From Pedobacter chitinilyticus (GTDB lineage: Bacteria > Bacteroidota > Bacteroidia > Sphingobacteriales > Sphingobacteriaceae), in contig NZ_QMHN01000003.1 of NCBI RefSeq assembly GCF_003313385.1, forward strand, positions 310,001 through 374,000: 64,000 bases of DNA, read 5' to 3'. The notes under the pieces were generated by a model. The model saw only the letters and a program-made list of their open reading frames with translations, was not told the DNA's origin and made no database searches. Both the position numbers and the translations under genes were made by a program. The stretch's first letter is position 1; each line of letters begins with the position of its first letter. Shown piece after piece: positions 35,709-43,482 of this stretch.

Positions 35709-36395
35709 ATGAAAAAATTCTGCCTGCTTGCGCTCTTCTGTTCTGTAGTATTTGCTGTGAAAGCACAAAATACTGCAGCTCCAGGCTTGGAACAAACCCA
35801 CTCGCAATTTTCAGTTAATCTGGCCGTATTAGGCAACAGCAATCGTAGTGTTGCCGAAAATCTTTATGAAGAAGGTGAGCGTTACGAACGTTTTGGAGAT
35901 TTTGACAGTGCTGCTTTTATGTTCAACAAGGCGGCTAACGAATACAAGCAAGACAAAAAATATAACCTATACGGCACTACGCTTATTCGTTTGAGCAATG
36001 TTTACCTTTCTCAAGCTAATTTTGCAGAAGCTGAGCATGTAGTATTGAAACAAGTGCTTAGGAACTATGCCAAAACGGGCAGCAAGGCGGGTCAGATGTC
36101 TGCCTACCAACAATTGGGAAAAATTTATTTGGCGGCCAACAAATTGCCTCAAGCACTTTGGTTTTATACCCAACACGGAATTTTGGCGCAACAGCTTCAG
36201 GATAAAAACGCTTTTATTGAATCTGTATTAGGCATTGCTTCTGTGAAAATCAAGAAGAAAGATTATTTATTGGCTTCGAAAGACCTTAATACTGCGGAAC
36301 TGCTTTCAAAGAATGCCAACACGATACAGTATAACCAAATCATTAAAAACAACAGGGCCCTTATTGCTGAAAAAACGGTCAGTAAAAAAGGATAA
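35709..36395 (+). CDS. Secreted TPR protein next to a LuxR-type regulator
   Basis: A 228-residue exported protein. A signal peptide ends near AVKAQN. At least four TPR-like helix pairs follow (GERYERFGDFDSAAFMFNKAANEY, YGTTLIRLSNVYLSQANFAEAEHV, SAYQQLGKIYLAANKLPQALWFY, and KKDYLLASKDLNTAELL). Bacteroidota often fuse such periplasmic TPR arrays to a C-terminal LuxR DNA-binding domain through a membrane helix. Here the HTH is a separate short gene 68 bases downstream and no membrane helix is present, so the two may be a split or decayed version of that sensor. Confidence 0.8.
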   Translation: MKKFCLLALFCSVVFAVKAQNTAAPGLEQTHSQFSVNLAVLGNSNRSVAENLYEEGERYERFGDFDSAAFMFNKAANEYKQDKKYNLYGTTLIRLSNVYLSQANFAEAEHVVLKQVLRNYAKTGSKAGQMSAYQQLGKIYLAANKLPQALWFYTQHGILAQQLQDKNAFIESVLGIASVKIKKKDYLLASKDLNTAELLSKNANTIQYNQIIKNNRALIAEKTVSKKG

Positions 36396-36463
36396 CCTTC
36401 GTCTATCACAAAGATCCTTTCCCAAGACTTTGTGTTTAATGCGCTCTCAAATAATTGCTCTCC

Positions 36464-36682
36464 ATGAAACCCAAAAGCAACATTGCTTCGATATTAAGCA
36501 ATCGTGAGTTGGAAATTATCCAGCTCATCACCCAAGAATATAATAACCAAGATATCGCCACACATTTGGACATTAGTAAAAGAACGGTAGAAACCCATCG
36601 TAAAAACATCTTTAAAAAAACTAAGGTAAAAAGCATTGTGGGTCTGGTAGTTTTGGCTTTAAAGAACGACCTGGTACCCTAG
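36464..36682 (+). CDS. Stand-alone LuxR/GerE-type HTH protein
   Basis: A 72-residue protein that is little more than one GerE helix-turn-helix: LSNRELEIIQLITQEYNNQDIATHL, then DISKRTVETHRKNIFKKTKVKS. The key DNA-contact pattern TVETHRKNI is intact. No receiver or sensor domain is present. The ATG at 36464 is preferred to a TTG nine bases upstream. The TPR gene lies upstream on the same strand. It could be a functional mini-regulator or the surviving end of a split TPR-LuxR sensor. Confidence 0.82.
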   Translation: MKPKSNIASILSNRELEIIQLITQEYNNQDIATHLDISKRTVETHRKNIFKKTKVKSIVGLVVLALKNDLVP

Positions 36683-36788
36683 GTTTAACTCTTTTTAACA
36701 AACTTTACAAAAAAGATACAGACTAAAACTGCATCTTTTTTGTTTATTTAAGAAATTGGTATCATATTGGATAATGATTTTATAACGA

Positions 36789-39017
36789 ATGGACTTTAAA
36801 ACAGTTAAAGAAATGCTGAGAAAAATATTTGCTATTACCTTTACCGCTGCAGTTCTAGCCTGCACCGCCTCTCCAAAGGCGCAAAAACCGGTGGATGGTA
36901 TTCCGAACATAAAACCAGACGAGCAACAAAGTTTGGTAACTAAAGAAGTGGTGGGCCTGCTGGAGAACTACAATTATAAAAAGCCCAAATTAAACGACTC
37001 TATTTCATCGATTGTTTTTGATCGATATATCAAGGCATTGGACCCATCTAGATATTACTTTTTGGAAAGCGATATCAAGGAGTTTGAAACCAACAGATAT
37101 AATTTGGATGATGATTTTAGGATTGGAGATTTGAGTACTCCTTTTTACATTTTCAATGTTTATTTGAAAAGATATAACGAGCGTGTAAATTACTCGATTT
37201 CACAAATCAAGAACAAGTACGACTTTAATCAGAACGATACTTATGTGTACGACAGAGAAAAAATGCCATGGGCAAAAAGTACTGCCGAACTTAACGACAT
37301 CTGGAAAAAACGTGTGAAATATGAGTTGGTAAACCTAAAAATTGCGGGTACTGATGATGCCAAGAACGTAGAAACTTTGACTAAGCGTTATACTAACCTT
37401 AAATCACAAGCAGCGAAATTTAACAATCAGGATGTTTTCCAGATCTTAATGGACGCATTTACCGAGGCTGTTGATCCGCACACTAATTATTTCAATCCAC
37501 GTAATGCAGAGGCTTTCAACCAAGAAATGTCTCGCTCGTTAGAAGGTATTGGTGCCGTACTTCAATCTGAAAATGAAGTGACCAAAATTGCTTCGATTAT
37601 GCCTGGTGGCCCTGCTTTTAAAAGCAAAAAACTGAATGCTGGAGATAAAATTATTGCGGTTGCTCAAGGTGCTGATGGAGAGTTTGAAGATATCATTGGT
37701 TGGAGAATTGACAATGCGGTATCAAAAATTAAAGGTCCAAAAGGCACTACCGTTCGTTTAAAAGTTATTCCAGTAGGTCAAGAGCTTTCTTCGAAACCAC
37801 AAATCATTACTTTGGTAAGGGAGAAGATCATCTTGGCAGACCAATCAGCTAAAAAAGTGGTTAAAACGGTGGAGAGTGACGGCAAGCCTTATAAAATTGG
37901 CGTGATTAAAATCCCTGCTTTTTATGCAGATTTTAAAGCGGCTAATGCTGGCGATCCGAACTATAAAAGTACCACCAGAGATGTTAGGTTGTTGATTGAC
38001 ACCTTGAAAAACATGGATAAAGTAGATGCCATTGTGGTTGATTTAAGAGCAAATGGTGGTGGTTCATTAAACGAAGCGATCGAACTTTCGGGCTTATTTA
38101 TTGGAAAAGGTCCTGTGGTGCAGGTTAAAGACTACAGAAATAGTGTAAAAGTTTACAAGGATGAGGACAATAACATTGTTTGGGATGGTCCTATGGGTGT
38201 AATGATTGACCGCTTAAGTGCTTCGGCATCGGAAATTTTTGCTGGTGCGATACAAGATTATGGTCGTGGAATTATTATGGGAACCCAGTCTTATGGTAAA
38301 GGTACTGTACAATCGTCTATTGACTTAAACTCGTTGATGAATTCTTCGATGTTGCAAAAGTTAGCGGCTTTGTTTAAAAAGAACGAGGGTGAGAAAAAAA
38401 CAGTTACCGTGAAAGAAAATTCGCCAACGGTAACCATCGTTGACAAGAATGGTGTTCCTCAACTTGGACAAATTAACCTTACCATGGCTAAGTTTTATCG
38501 TGTAAGCGGTAACAGCACACAACATAAAGGGGTTATTCCTGATATCAATTTCCCTTCTATTTATCCTTTAGATAAAATTGGCGAGGATACAGAACCTTCT
38601 GCGCTGCCTTTTGACATGGTTAACCCATCTACTTACACTACCGTGTATGATTTAAATGCGGCAAAAACAGCTTTGCTTAAGCTACACGAAAAACGTATGT
38701 CTAAATCTTTAGACTATAAAATGTTGAAAGAGGATATTGCCGAAGGTAAGAAGAGAGAGAACGAAACCTCTATTACACTTAACGAGGCTAAACTAAAAGC
38801 GGAAAGAGATGCGCTAGAAGCTAAATCGTTAGCAAGATTAAATCAGGTAAGGGCCGAAAAAGGTTTAGCGCCATTGAAAAAAGGAGAAAAAACTCCTAAG
38901 GAAGAGGCTTCTGACTTTATTGAAGATGAAAGCATGAACATTATGGTAGATTTCATGAAGCTTAATGAAAATTCGAAGTTGAGCAAAAACAATAATAAGG
39001 CGATACTGAACAAGTAA
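36789..39017 (+). CDS. Carboxy-terminal processing protease (Tsp/Prc, S41)
   Basis: A 742-residue periplasmic serine protease that trims or degrades envelope proteins from the C-terminus. The N-terminus has a hydrophobic signal with VLAC, which may act as a lipobox. Then comes the Tsp N-terminal helical domain, a PDZ domain (about 240-330; GIGAVLQ, IASIMPGGPAFKS, GDKIIAVAQG), and the S41 core with DLRANGGGSLNEA. The catalytic serine lies in LSASASEIFAGA (about 480) and lysine K504 in SYGKGTVQ. A C-terminal DUF3340-type helical region with many K/E residues follows. An internal ATG at 36819 is an alternative start. Confidence 0.95.
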   Translation: MDFKTVKEMLRKIFAITFTAAVLACTASPKAQKPVDGIPNIKPDEQQSLVTKEVVGLLENYNYKKPKLNDSISSIVFDRYIKALDPSRYYFLESDIKEFETNRYNLDDDFRIGDLSTPFYIFNVYLKRYNERVNYSISQIKNKYDFNQNDTYVYDREKMPWAKSTAELNDIWKKRVKYELVNLKIAGTDDAKNVETLTKRYTNLKSQAAKFNNQDVFQILMDAFTEAVDPHTNYFNPRNAEAFNQEMSRSLEGIGAVLQSENEVTKIASIMPGGPAFKSKKLNAGDKIIAVAQGADGEFEDIIGWRIDNAVSKIKGPKGTTVRLKVIPVGQELSSKPQIITLVREKIILADQSAKKVVKTVESDGKPYKIGVIKIPAFYADFKAANAGDPNYKSTTRDVRLLIDTLKNMDKVDAIVVDLRANGGGSLNEAIELSGLFIGKGPVVQVKDYRNSVKVYKDEDNNIVWDGPMGVMIDRLSASASEIFAGAIQDYGRGIIMGTQSYGKGTVQSSIDLNSLMNSSMLQKLAALFKKNEGEKKTVTVKENSPTVTIVDKNGVPQLGQINLTMAKFYRVSGNSTQHKGVIPDINFPSIYPLDKIGEDTEPSALPFDMVNPSTYTTVYDLNAAKTALLKLHEKRMSKSLDYKMLKEDIAEGKKRENETSITLNEAKLKAERDALEAKSLARLNQVRAEKGLAPLKKGEKTPKEEASDFIEDESMNIMVDFMKLNENSKLSKNNNKAILNK

Positions 39018-39032
39018 TCTAACCTTGGCAAT

Positions 39033-39066
39033 AAAAAAAGCGAGAAGAATTCTTCTCGCTTTTTTT
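39033..39066 (+). terminator. Terminator after the Tsp/Prc gene
   Basis: A perfect 16-base palindrome centred on GAATTC with A-rich and T-rich flanks; it can terminate in both directions. Confidence 0.88.
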
Positions 39067-39078
39067 ATGTAGTATTTT

Positions 39079-39179
39079 CCGTCATTTCGACGAAGAATAA
39101 GGAGAAATATAAAAAACCTTAAGGTAAAAACCCAAGACGCTAGATTTCTCTCTTCGTTATAATCCGTTCGAAATGACGG
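39079..39179. repeat. TCATTTCGA-type inverted repeat, copy 2
   Basis: Terminal arms CCGTCATTTCGA and TCGAAATGACGG are perfect complements. Inner arms GGAGAAAT and ATTTCTCTC also pair. About 100 bases, no ORF. Confidence 0.8.
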
Positions 39180-39192
39180 TGTAAAATCTTAC

Positions 39193-39909
39193 CTAAATCT
39201 CACAACCATTTTCGTCACAGGCGTTTCCTGTGGTTTCGTTTAAGTTTTTTAATGGAGAGGTTTGCTGCGTAGCTTGCCACTCGTTATAGCTCTGCGTAAG
39301 GGCTTGTTTAAAAGCTTCTACTGGCTGCGCTCCTGAAAGCGCATACTTTCTGTCCATCACAAAGAAAGGAACGCCTCTAACGCCTAATTGTTGACTTTCG
39401 TAAACATCGTATCGCACTTCTTCTTCAAATGCATTGCCGTCCAATACTTCTTTGGCTTCCGATTGATCCAAACCTAAACCAGTGGCAATTTCTAATAGCA
39501 CTTCAAGATTATCAATATCTTTTCCGTCAGTGAAATGCGCTTTAAAAAGGTGTTCTTCTGCCAAATCTTGCTTGCCCTTACTTGCAGCAAAATGAATTAA
39601 TCGGTGCGCATTGAAAGAGTTTGCAGGGATGCTTCGTTCGAAATCAATATCTAGTCCGGCATCGGTAGCCATTGATACCACCTGCTGGGTCATTTGTTGC
39701 GCTTGTTCAATGCTTATTCCTTTGTTTGTGGACAAATATTGATAAAGATTTTCTCCATCTACATTTTTATATTCTGGATTAAGTTGATAGCTTTTCCAGT
39801 CAATCGCTATTGCTTTACCAAAAGGGAGTTCTGCCAAGGCCTTTTCCAAGTGTCTTTTGCCAATGTAGCAAAAGGGACACATCACATCTGACCATATTTC
39901 TATTTTCAT
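39193..39909 (-). CDS. DsbA-family oxidoreductase, FrnE-like
   Basis: A 238-residue cytosolic thioredoxin-fold protein. The N-terminal IEIWSDVMCPFCYIGKRHLE holds the CPFC redox pair; the helical insert and the cis-proline-like GVRGVPFFV follow, typical of FrnE/2-hydroxychromene isomerase relatives. An extra C-terminal tail, GNACDENGCEI, has two more cysteines. There is no signal peptide, so it likely acts on thiols in the cytosol. The ATG at 39909 is chosen over a TTG one codon upstream. Confidence 0.92.
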   Translation of the reverse strand: MKIEIWSDVMCPFCYIGKRHLEKALAELPFGKAIAIDWKSYQLNPEYKNVDGENLYQYLSTNKGISIEQAQQMTQQVVSMATDAGLDIDFERSIPANSFNAHRLIHFAASKGKQDLAEEHLFKAHFTDGKDIDNLEVLLEIATGLGLDQSEAKEVLDGNAFEEEVRYDVYESQQLGVRGVPFFVMDRKYALSGAQPVEAFKQALTQSYNEWQATQQTSPLKNLNETTGNACDENGCEI

Positions 39910-39981
39910 CAATTAAATTTTTAAAAAACAAAGGTAGGTACTTCGCTAAAAGCCTTGGTCTAAGGAAGGTAAAATAACACT

Positions 39982-40094
39982 TCGTCTTTGCGAGCTTGCG
40001 GGGGGGTCCAGATTCTTGGGGGAAGCAATCTTAAAGCTATTAATGCTTTTTCATACTGCAGGTTTTGAGATTGCTTCGTGCTTCGCAATGACGA
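39982..40094. repeat. CGTCATTGCGA-type inverted repeat, copy 3
   Basis: Terminal arms TCGTCTTTGCGA and TCGCAATGACGA pair with one mismatch; inner arms GAAGCAATCT and AGATTGCTTC are perfect complements. It belongs to the same general class as 39079-39179. Confidence 0.75.
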
Positions 40095-40185
40095 GAAAAG
40101 TTCCTGTTGTATGGAAACAAAAATGGGCAGCCCAATAATGAGCTGCCCGTGAAATCAAACACTATAATTTAATTTATAGCTTCTT

Positions 40186-42870
40186 TTATTTATACAACTG
40201 GTTAAACAGCCATTTAAATGTTCCATGGGTTTGGGCCCTAAAGGTAATTTCTGGTCCAAAGGCAAATAGTTTTCCTTTGCCGTAGTCTGCTTCAAAGGCG
40301 GCAACGCCATCTTTCAAATTGGCTTGTCCCCAGGCCCAACCACTACGCAAAGGCTTATCTGTGGCAAACCACGCTAGCGGTTTAATTTTGCCATCATTTT
40401 CAGTGATTTTAAACACTGGGCTGTTATCAAAATAAACATCTGTATTTTCATCTAAGCCCCAGTTAGCAGCTAATTTAGCATCTGTTTTAACACTTAGTAC
40501 ACTTCCTGGCACATAGTATTTGTCATTTGGCAAGCGTTTACCGTCTGCCGTAAGCAAGGCATTTTTAACTGGAAGCCCTAAGTGGTTTGCTAAGTTGGTG
40601 GCCGAGCCAATGGTTACAATGTTTCCACCGTTTTCTAAAAAGGCTTTCAATTGAGGAACCGATTTTTCGGCAGTCATTCTACCTACTCTTCCCTTAAATT
40701 CATCTGGAATGTTATCTACTGTTGGTGGATTAAATCCTCTTCCTCCACCTTCATTAGCCAAAGCTGGCACAGAACCCCCAACCATAATCAACACATCATA
40801 GTTATCCTTAAGTTTGCCTGCATCAATATCTGGTGGATAAACGACTGTAATGTCGTAGTGGTACTGCTCCATAATGTAGCGCATCCATCCTGAAGGCATA
40901 GAACCACCATAAGTATCCCACAAAGCAATTCGAGAAGGCTTAACCTTTACCGCTCCTTTTGGTTTACTTGCTGCTGCTGTAACTTTCATTCCAAAGTTGT
41001 GCTCTGCTTTATTTAACGCCGCTTTTGCCGCAGCGCTTGCTGGAACATAAAAAGAACCATCAACAGGGTTACGCAATACTTCTACTTTTGCCTTCAACAG
41101 TTCGTTTACAGCCAAATAGCTTTCGTTAGCTTGTGCACTTAAGGCAAAGCCGCTAGCACTCGGTAAAGTTTGAGGCGTTTCCTTTAACAATTCTCCAAGA
41201 GGCATTTTTTGGAACGGTCCGTCAAATGCATTTAACACTCGGTCAAACTTCACGTTCATTAAGTAGGCCAAGGTCCAACCTGCAGCGTCATAAGGCGCCA
41301 CTGGTGGACCACCTTCATATTTGAAGTCATTAGGGTGATCTTGTGGCTCAAACATATCTAAAATATGCGGCCTAAATGCCTGATCGGTTTTTACGATATA
41401 GGAACCTGCAGGATATTGTTTTCCTTCTACAGTAAAAGCTGCATTTGCTTTTTGCACCACTACACCTGTTCTGATTAATGCATTTAAAAATCTGATGGCT
41501 GTGGTAAAATCTGGCTGATTGGCAGGAATGATGTATCCTCTAGCATCTCGGTTTGCTGGGTCTTTCATCACTTCATCCAAAAATTTTGGATCCATGCTTC
41601 TTCTACCGCCTGCGTTATCTGATTTGTCTTTCTTTGCTGCTGCATTTATCGCCTCTATTTTCTTCGGAGAGAAAGACCAAGTGTCCTTACTTCCTCTTTC
41701 GATAGAGTTTTTACCCATTTTATACATGTTGAACAACAACTCATCGTGGTAACGCTGTGCATAGTTCAATACTGCATAGTTCATAGAAACCGAATAATCA
41801 ATGGCATTTTTGAAGAACCATTTTTGAGGCAGTACTGGATTTGGCGAATCACTGTTAGGCAATAATCGAGAGGGTACCAAAGGGATTTCCATTGGCGTTG
41901 GACTACCCACAATTTCGGTAAGCAATCCAATCATATTATGAAAATAAGTGGTTGTTCTCAATCCTCCATTATACCAAGTAGAAAATACAGAACCATTTCT
42001 TTGGGTGTAACCAGGCTTATCTTCCACATTTAAACGGTTGTGCATCGCCGCACCAACAGCATCTAAACTGGTCAAGATTATAGGATCGAAAACATAGTTA
42101 TGAGGATCACGGAATGGAGGCCCTGCCACTACCGTTCCAGCTGGGCCAGATTGGTGGTGGTTGTACATAATTTGGGGGTTCCACTCTACGAACAACTGTC
42201 GACCCATATTTTGTGTTTCCTTTAGGTTAAGCATAAAGAAATCGCGGTTGTTATCGTGTCCAGCATATTTTTGATACAATACAGGCAAGCCAGCCAAAGA
42301 TCTTTTCTCTGGTGTTTTTTCACGCATGTACCAATTACTTTGTAGTTCCTGTCCATCAGGATTGGCATGGGTCATCAATACAATCACATCATCCAAAATC
42401 CTTGTGGTTTCTGCATCAGTTCTGCTTGCCAAATTATAGGCGGTTTGTATCAACTGATGAGCACCAACCGTTTCGTTGGCATGCAATCCTCCATCAATCC
42501 AAACTACGGCCTTGCCTTGCTGTGCCAAATCTTTCGCTTCTTGCTCAGTCAACGCCTCGGCACGGGCCAATTTTTGAGAAATCGACTTATATTTCGCTAA
42601 GTTTTGTTGGTTTTCTGGCGAAGTAATGATCAGCATATACTGACTTTTACCTTCTTCTGTTTTGCCAATATCTACCAACCTCACTCTTTTTGAGCTAGCG
42701 GCCAATTTCTTAAAATAAGCTTCGGTTTGGGTATAGTTGGCCAATTGGTAATTATCGCCTATGGAAAATCCAAAATGCGATTTCGGACTAGGAACCTCTT
42801 GGGCAACCGCATTAAGACTGGTTACCAAAAAGAACATCCAAGCGCCCTTAATCAAGTATCTTTTTATCAT
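40186..42870 (-). CDS. Secreted M14 zinc carboxypeptidase
   Basis: An 894-residue exported metallopeptidase. A signal peptide ends near AVAQEV. The M14 domain shows GGLHANETVG (zinc ligands His and Glu), THANPDGQELQSNWY, the substrate-binding NNRDFFMLN, and NHHQSGP with the third zinc-ligand histidine. Residues about 480-894 form extra domains, including a glutamine-amidotransferase-like fold near YDVLIMVGGSVP. The family is large in Bacteroidota and works on extracellular peptides. It stands alone, with a TATATTTG box upstream. Confidence 0.92.
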   Translation of the reverse strand: MIKRYLIKGAWMFFLVTSLNAVAQEVPSPKSHFGFSIGDNYQLANYTQTEAYFKKLAASSKRVRLVDIGKTEEGKSQYMLIITSPENQQNLAKYKSISQKLARAEALTEQEAKDLAQQGKAVVWIDGGLHANETVGAHQLIQTAYNLASRTDAETTRILDDVIVLMTHANPDGQELQSNWYMREKTPEKRSLAGLPVLYQKYAGHDNNRDFFMLNLKETQNMGRQLFVEWNPQIMYNHHQSGPAGTVVAGPPFRDPHNYVFDPIILTSLDAVGAAMHNRLNVEDKPGYTQRNGSVFSTWYNGGLRTTTYFHNMIGLLTEIVGSPTPMEIPLVPSRLLPNSDSPNPVLPQKWFFKNAIDYSVSMNYAVLNYAQRYHDELLFNMYKMGKNSIERGSKDTWSFSPKKIEAINAAAKKDKSDNAGGRRSMDPKFLDEVMKDPANRDARGYIIPANQPDFTTAIRFLNALIRTGVVVQKANAAFTVEGKQYPAGSYIVKTDQAFRPHILDMFEPQDHPNDFKYEGGPPVAPYDAAGWTLAYLMNVKFDRVLNAFDGPFQKMPLGELLKETPQTLPSASGFALSAQANESYLAVNELLKAKVEVLRNPVDGSFYVPASAAAKAALNKAEHNFGMKVTAAASKPKGAVKVKPSRIALWDTYGGSMPSGWMRYIMEQYHYDITVVYPPDIDAGKLKDNYDVLIMVGGSVPALANEGGGRGFNPPTVDNIPDEFKGRVGRMTAEKSVPQLKAFLENGGNIVTIGSATNLANHLGLPVKNALLTADGKRLPNDKYYVPGSVLSVKTDAKLAANWGLDENTDVYFDNSPVFKITENDGKIKPLAWFATDKPLRSGWAWGQANLKDGVAAFEADYGKGKLFAFGPEITFRAQTHGTFKWLFNQLYK

Positions 42871-42895
42871 ACTGCTTTTTGTTTGATGGTTAAAT

Positions 42896-42903
42896 CAAAT
42901 ATA
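42896..42903 (-). promoter_or_regulatory. -7 element of the M14 peptidase gene
   Basis: On the minus strand TATATTTG fits TANNTTTG and lies 25 bases before the ATG. Confidence 0.4.
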
Positions 42904-42965
42904 GGACAGATAAAAACTCCTTGTAGGACCTCTTTAAATTTGTTACACGATTAATTTGTGGAGCA

Positions 42966-43046
42966 CCACAGATACACAGATATTTTTTTAATCCGATTAT
43001 TTAACAAATTGTATAAAGACAATATTATAAATCTGTACATCTGTGG
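42966..43046. repeat. CCACAGAT-type inverted repeat
   Basis: CCACAGATACACAGAT (42966-42981) and ATCTGTACATCTGTGG (43031-43046) pair with two mismatches around a 49-base A/T-rich centre. It lies in the 612-bp gene-free stretch 42871-43482 between the M14 gene and the riboswitch. I find no second copy in this window. Confidence 0.6.
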
Positions 43047-43134
43047 CTAACATAATATCCCTCACAAGTTTCATTTCCTCGTCGCTATTGCATAACTTCG
43101 CTGCAACAAGTTCTTAACTTTATCTCAAATCAAA

Positions 43135-43315
43135 CCGATAACGGTTCCCGAGTAATATCGGGATTAATAGGGAATCGTGTGCAAATCACGAGCTGTCGCG
43201 CAACTGTAAGTCCTCTTTTGCAAAAAAGAACAGCGCTATCACAATGCCACTGTGCCAACCAAGGTTGGAATGGGAAGGCGGTAGTGCTGGGGATAAGTCA
43301 GGAGACCTGCCTTTA
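43135..43315 (+). promoter_or_regulatory. Cobalamin (B12) riboswitch
   Basis: Conserved aptamer parts appear in order: GGTTCCCGA near 43143, AATAGGGAATC near 43168, GCAAATCACGAGCTGTCGCG at 43181-43200 followed by CAACTGTAAGTCC, GCCACTG at 43246-43252, and the B12 box AAGTCAGGAGACCTGCC at 43295-43311. It sits about 170 bases before metE. Adenosylcobalamin binding should shut off metE, the B12-independent methionine synthase. The expression platform between 43316 and 43482 is not resolved. Confidence 0.93.
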
Positions 43316-43482
43316 TTGAATTGACAATGTCTTCGCGGAATAGGACAAAGGGTCAGGTATGATGAGTGGTGCCAGAAACGACTTGAGTTTCATTGGCCTT
43401 GCTTTTCTATGCTTCCTTTATTTCTTCCAAAGACATTATTTAGAGTTGGGCTTTAAATATTTTCATTTAAACCCTTTTTAAA

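Noticed and set aside
39079..40094. Insertion sequence ends
   Set aside because: There are complementary ends but no transposase or target duplication between or near them; treated as small inverted repeats.
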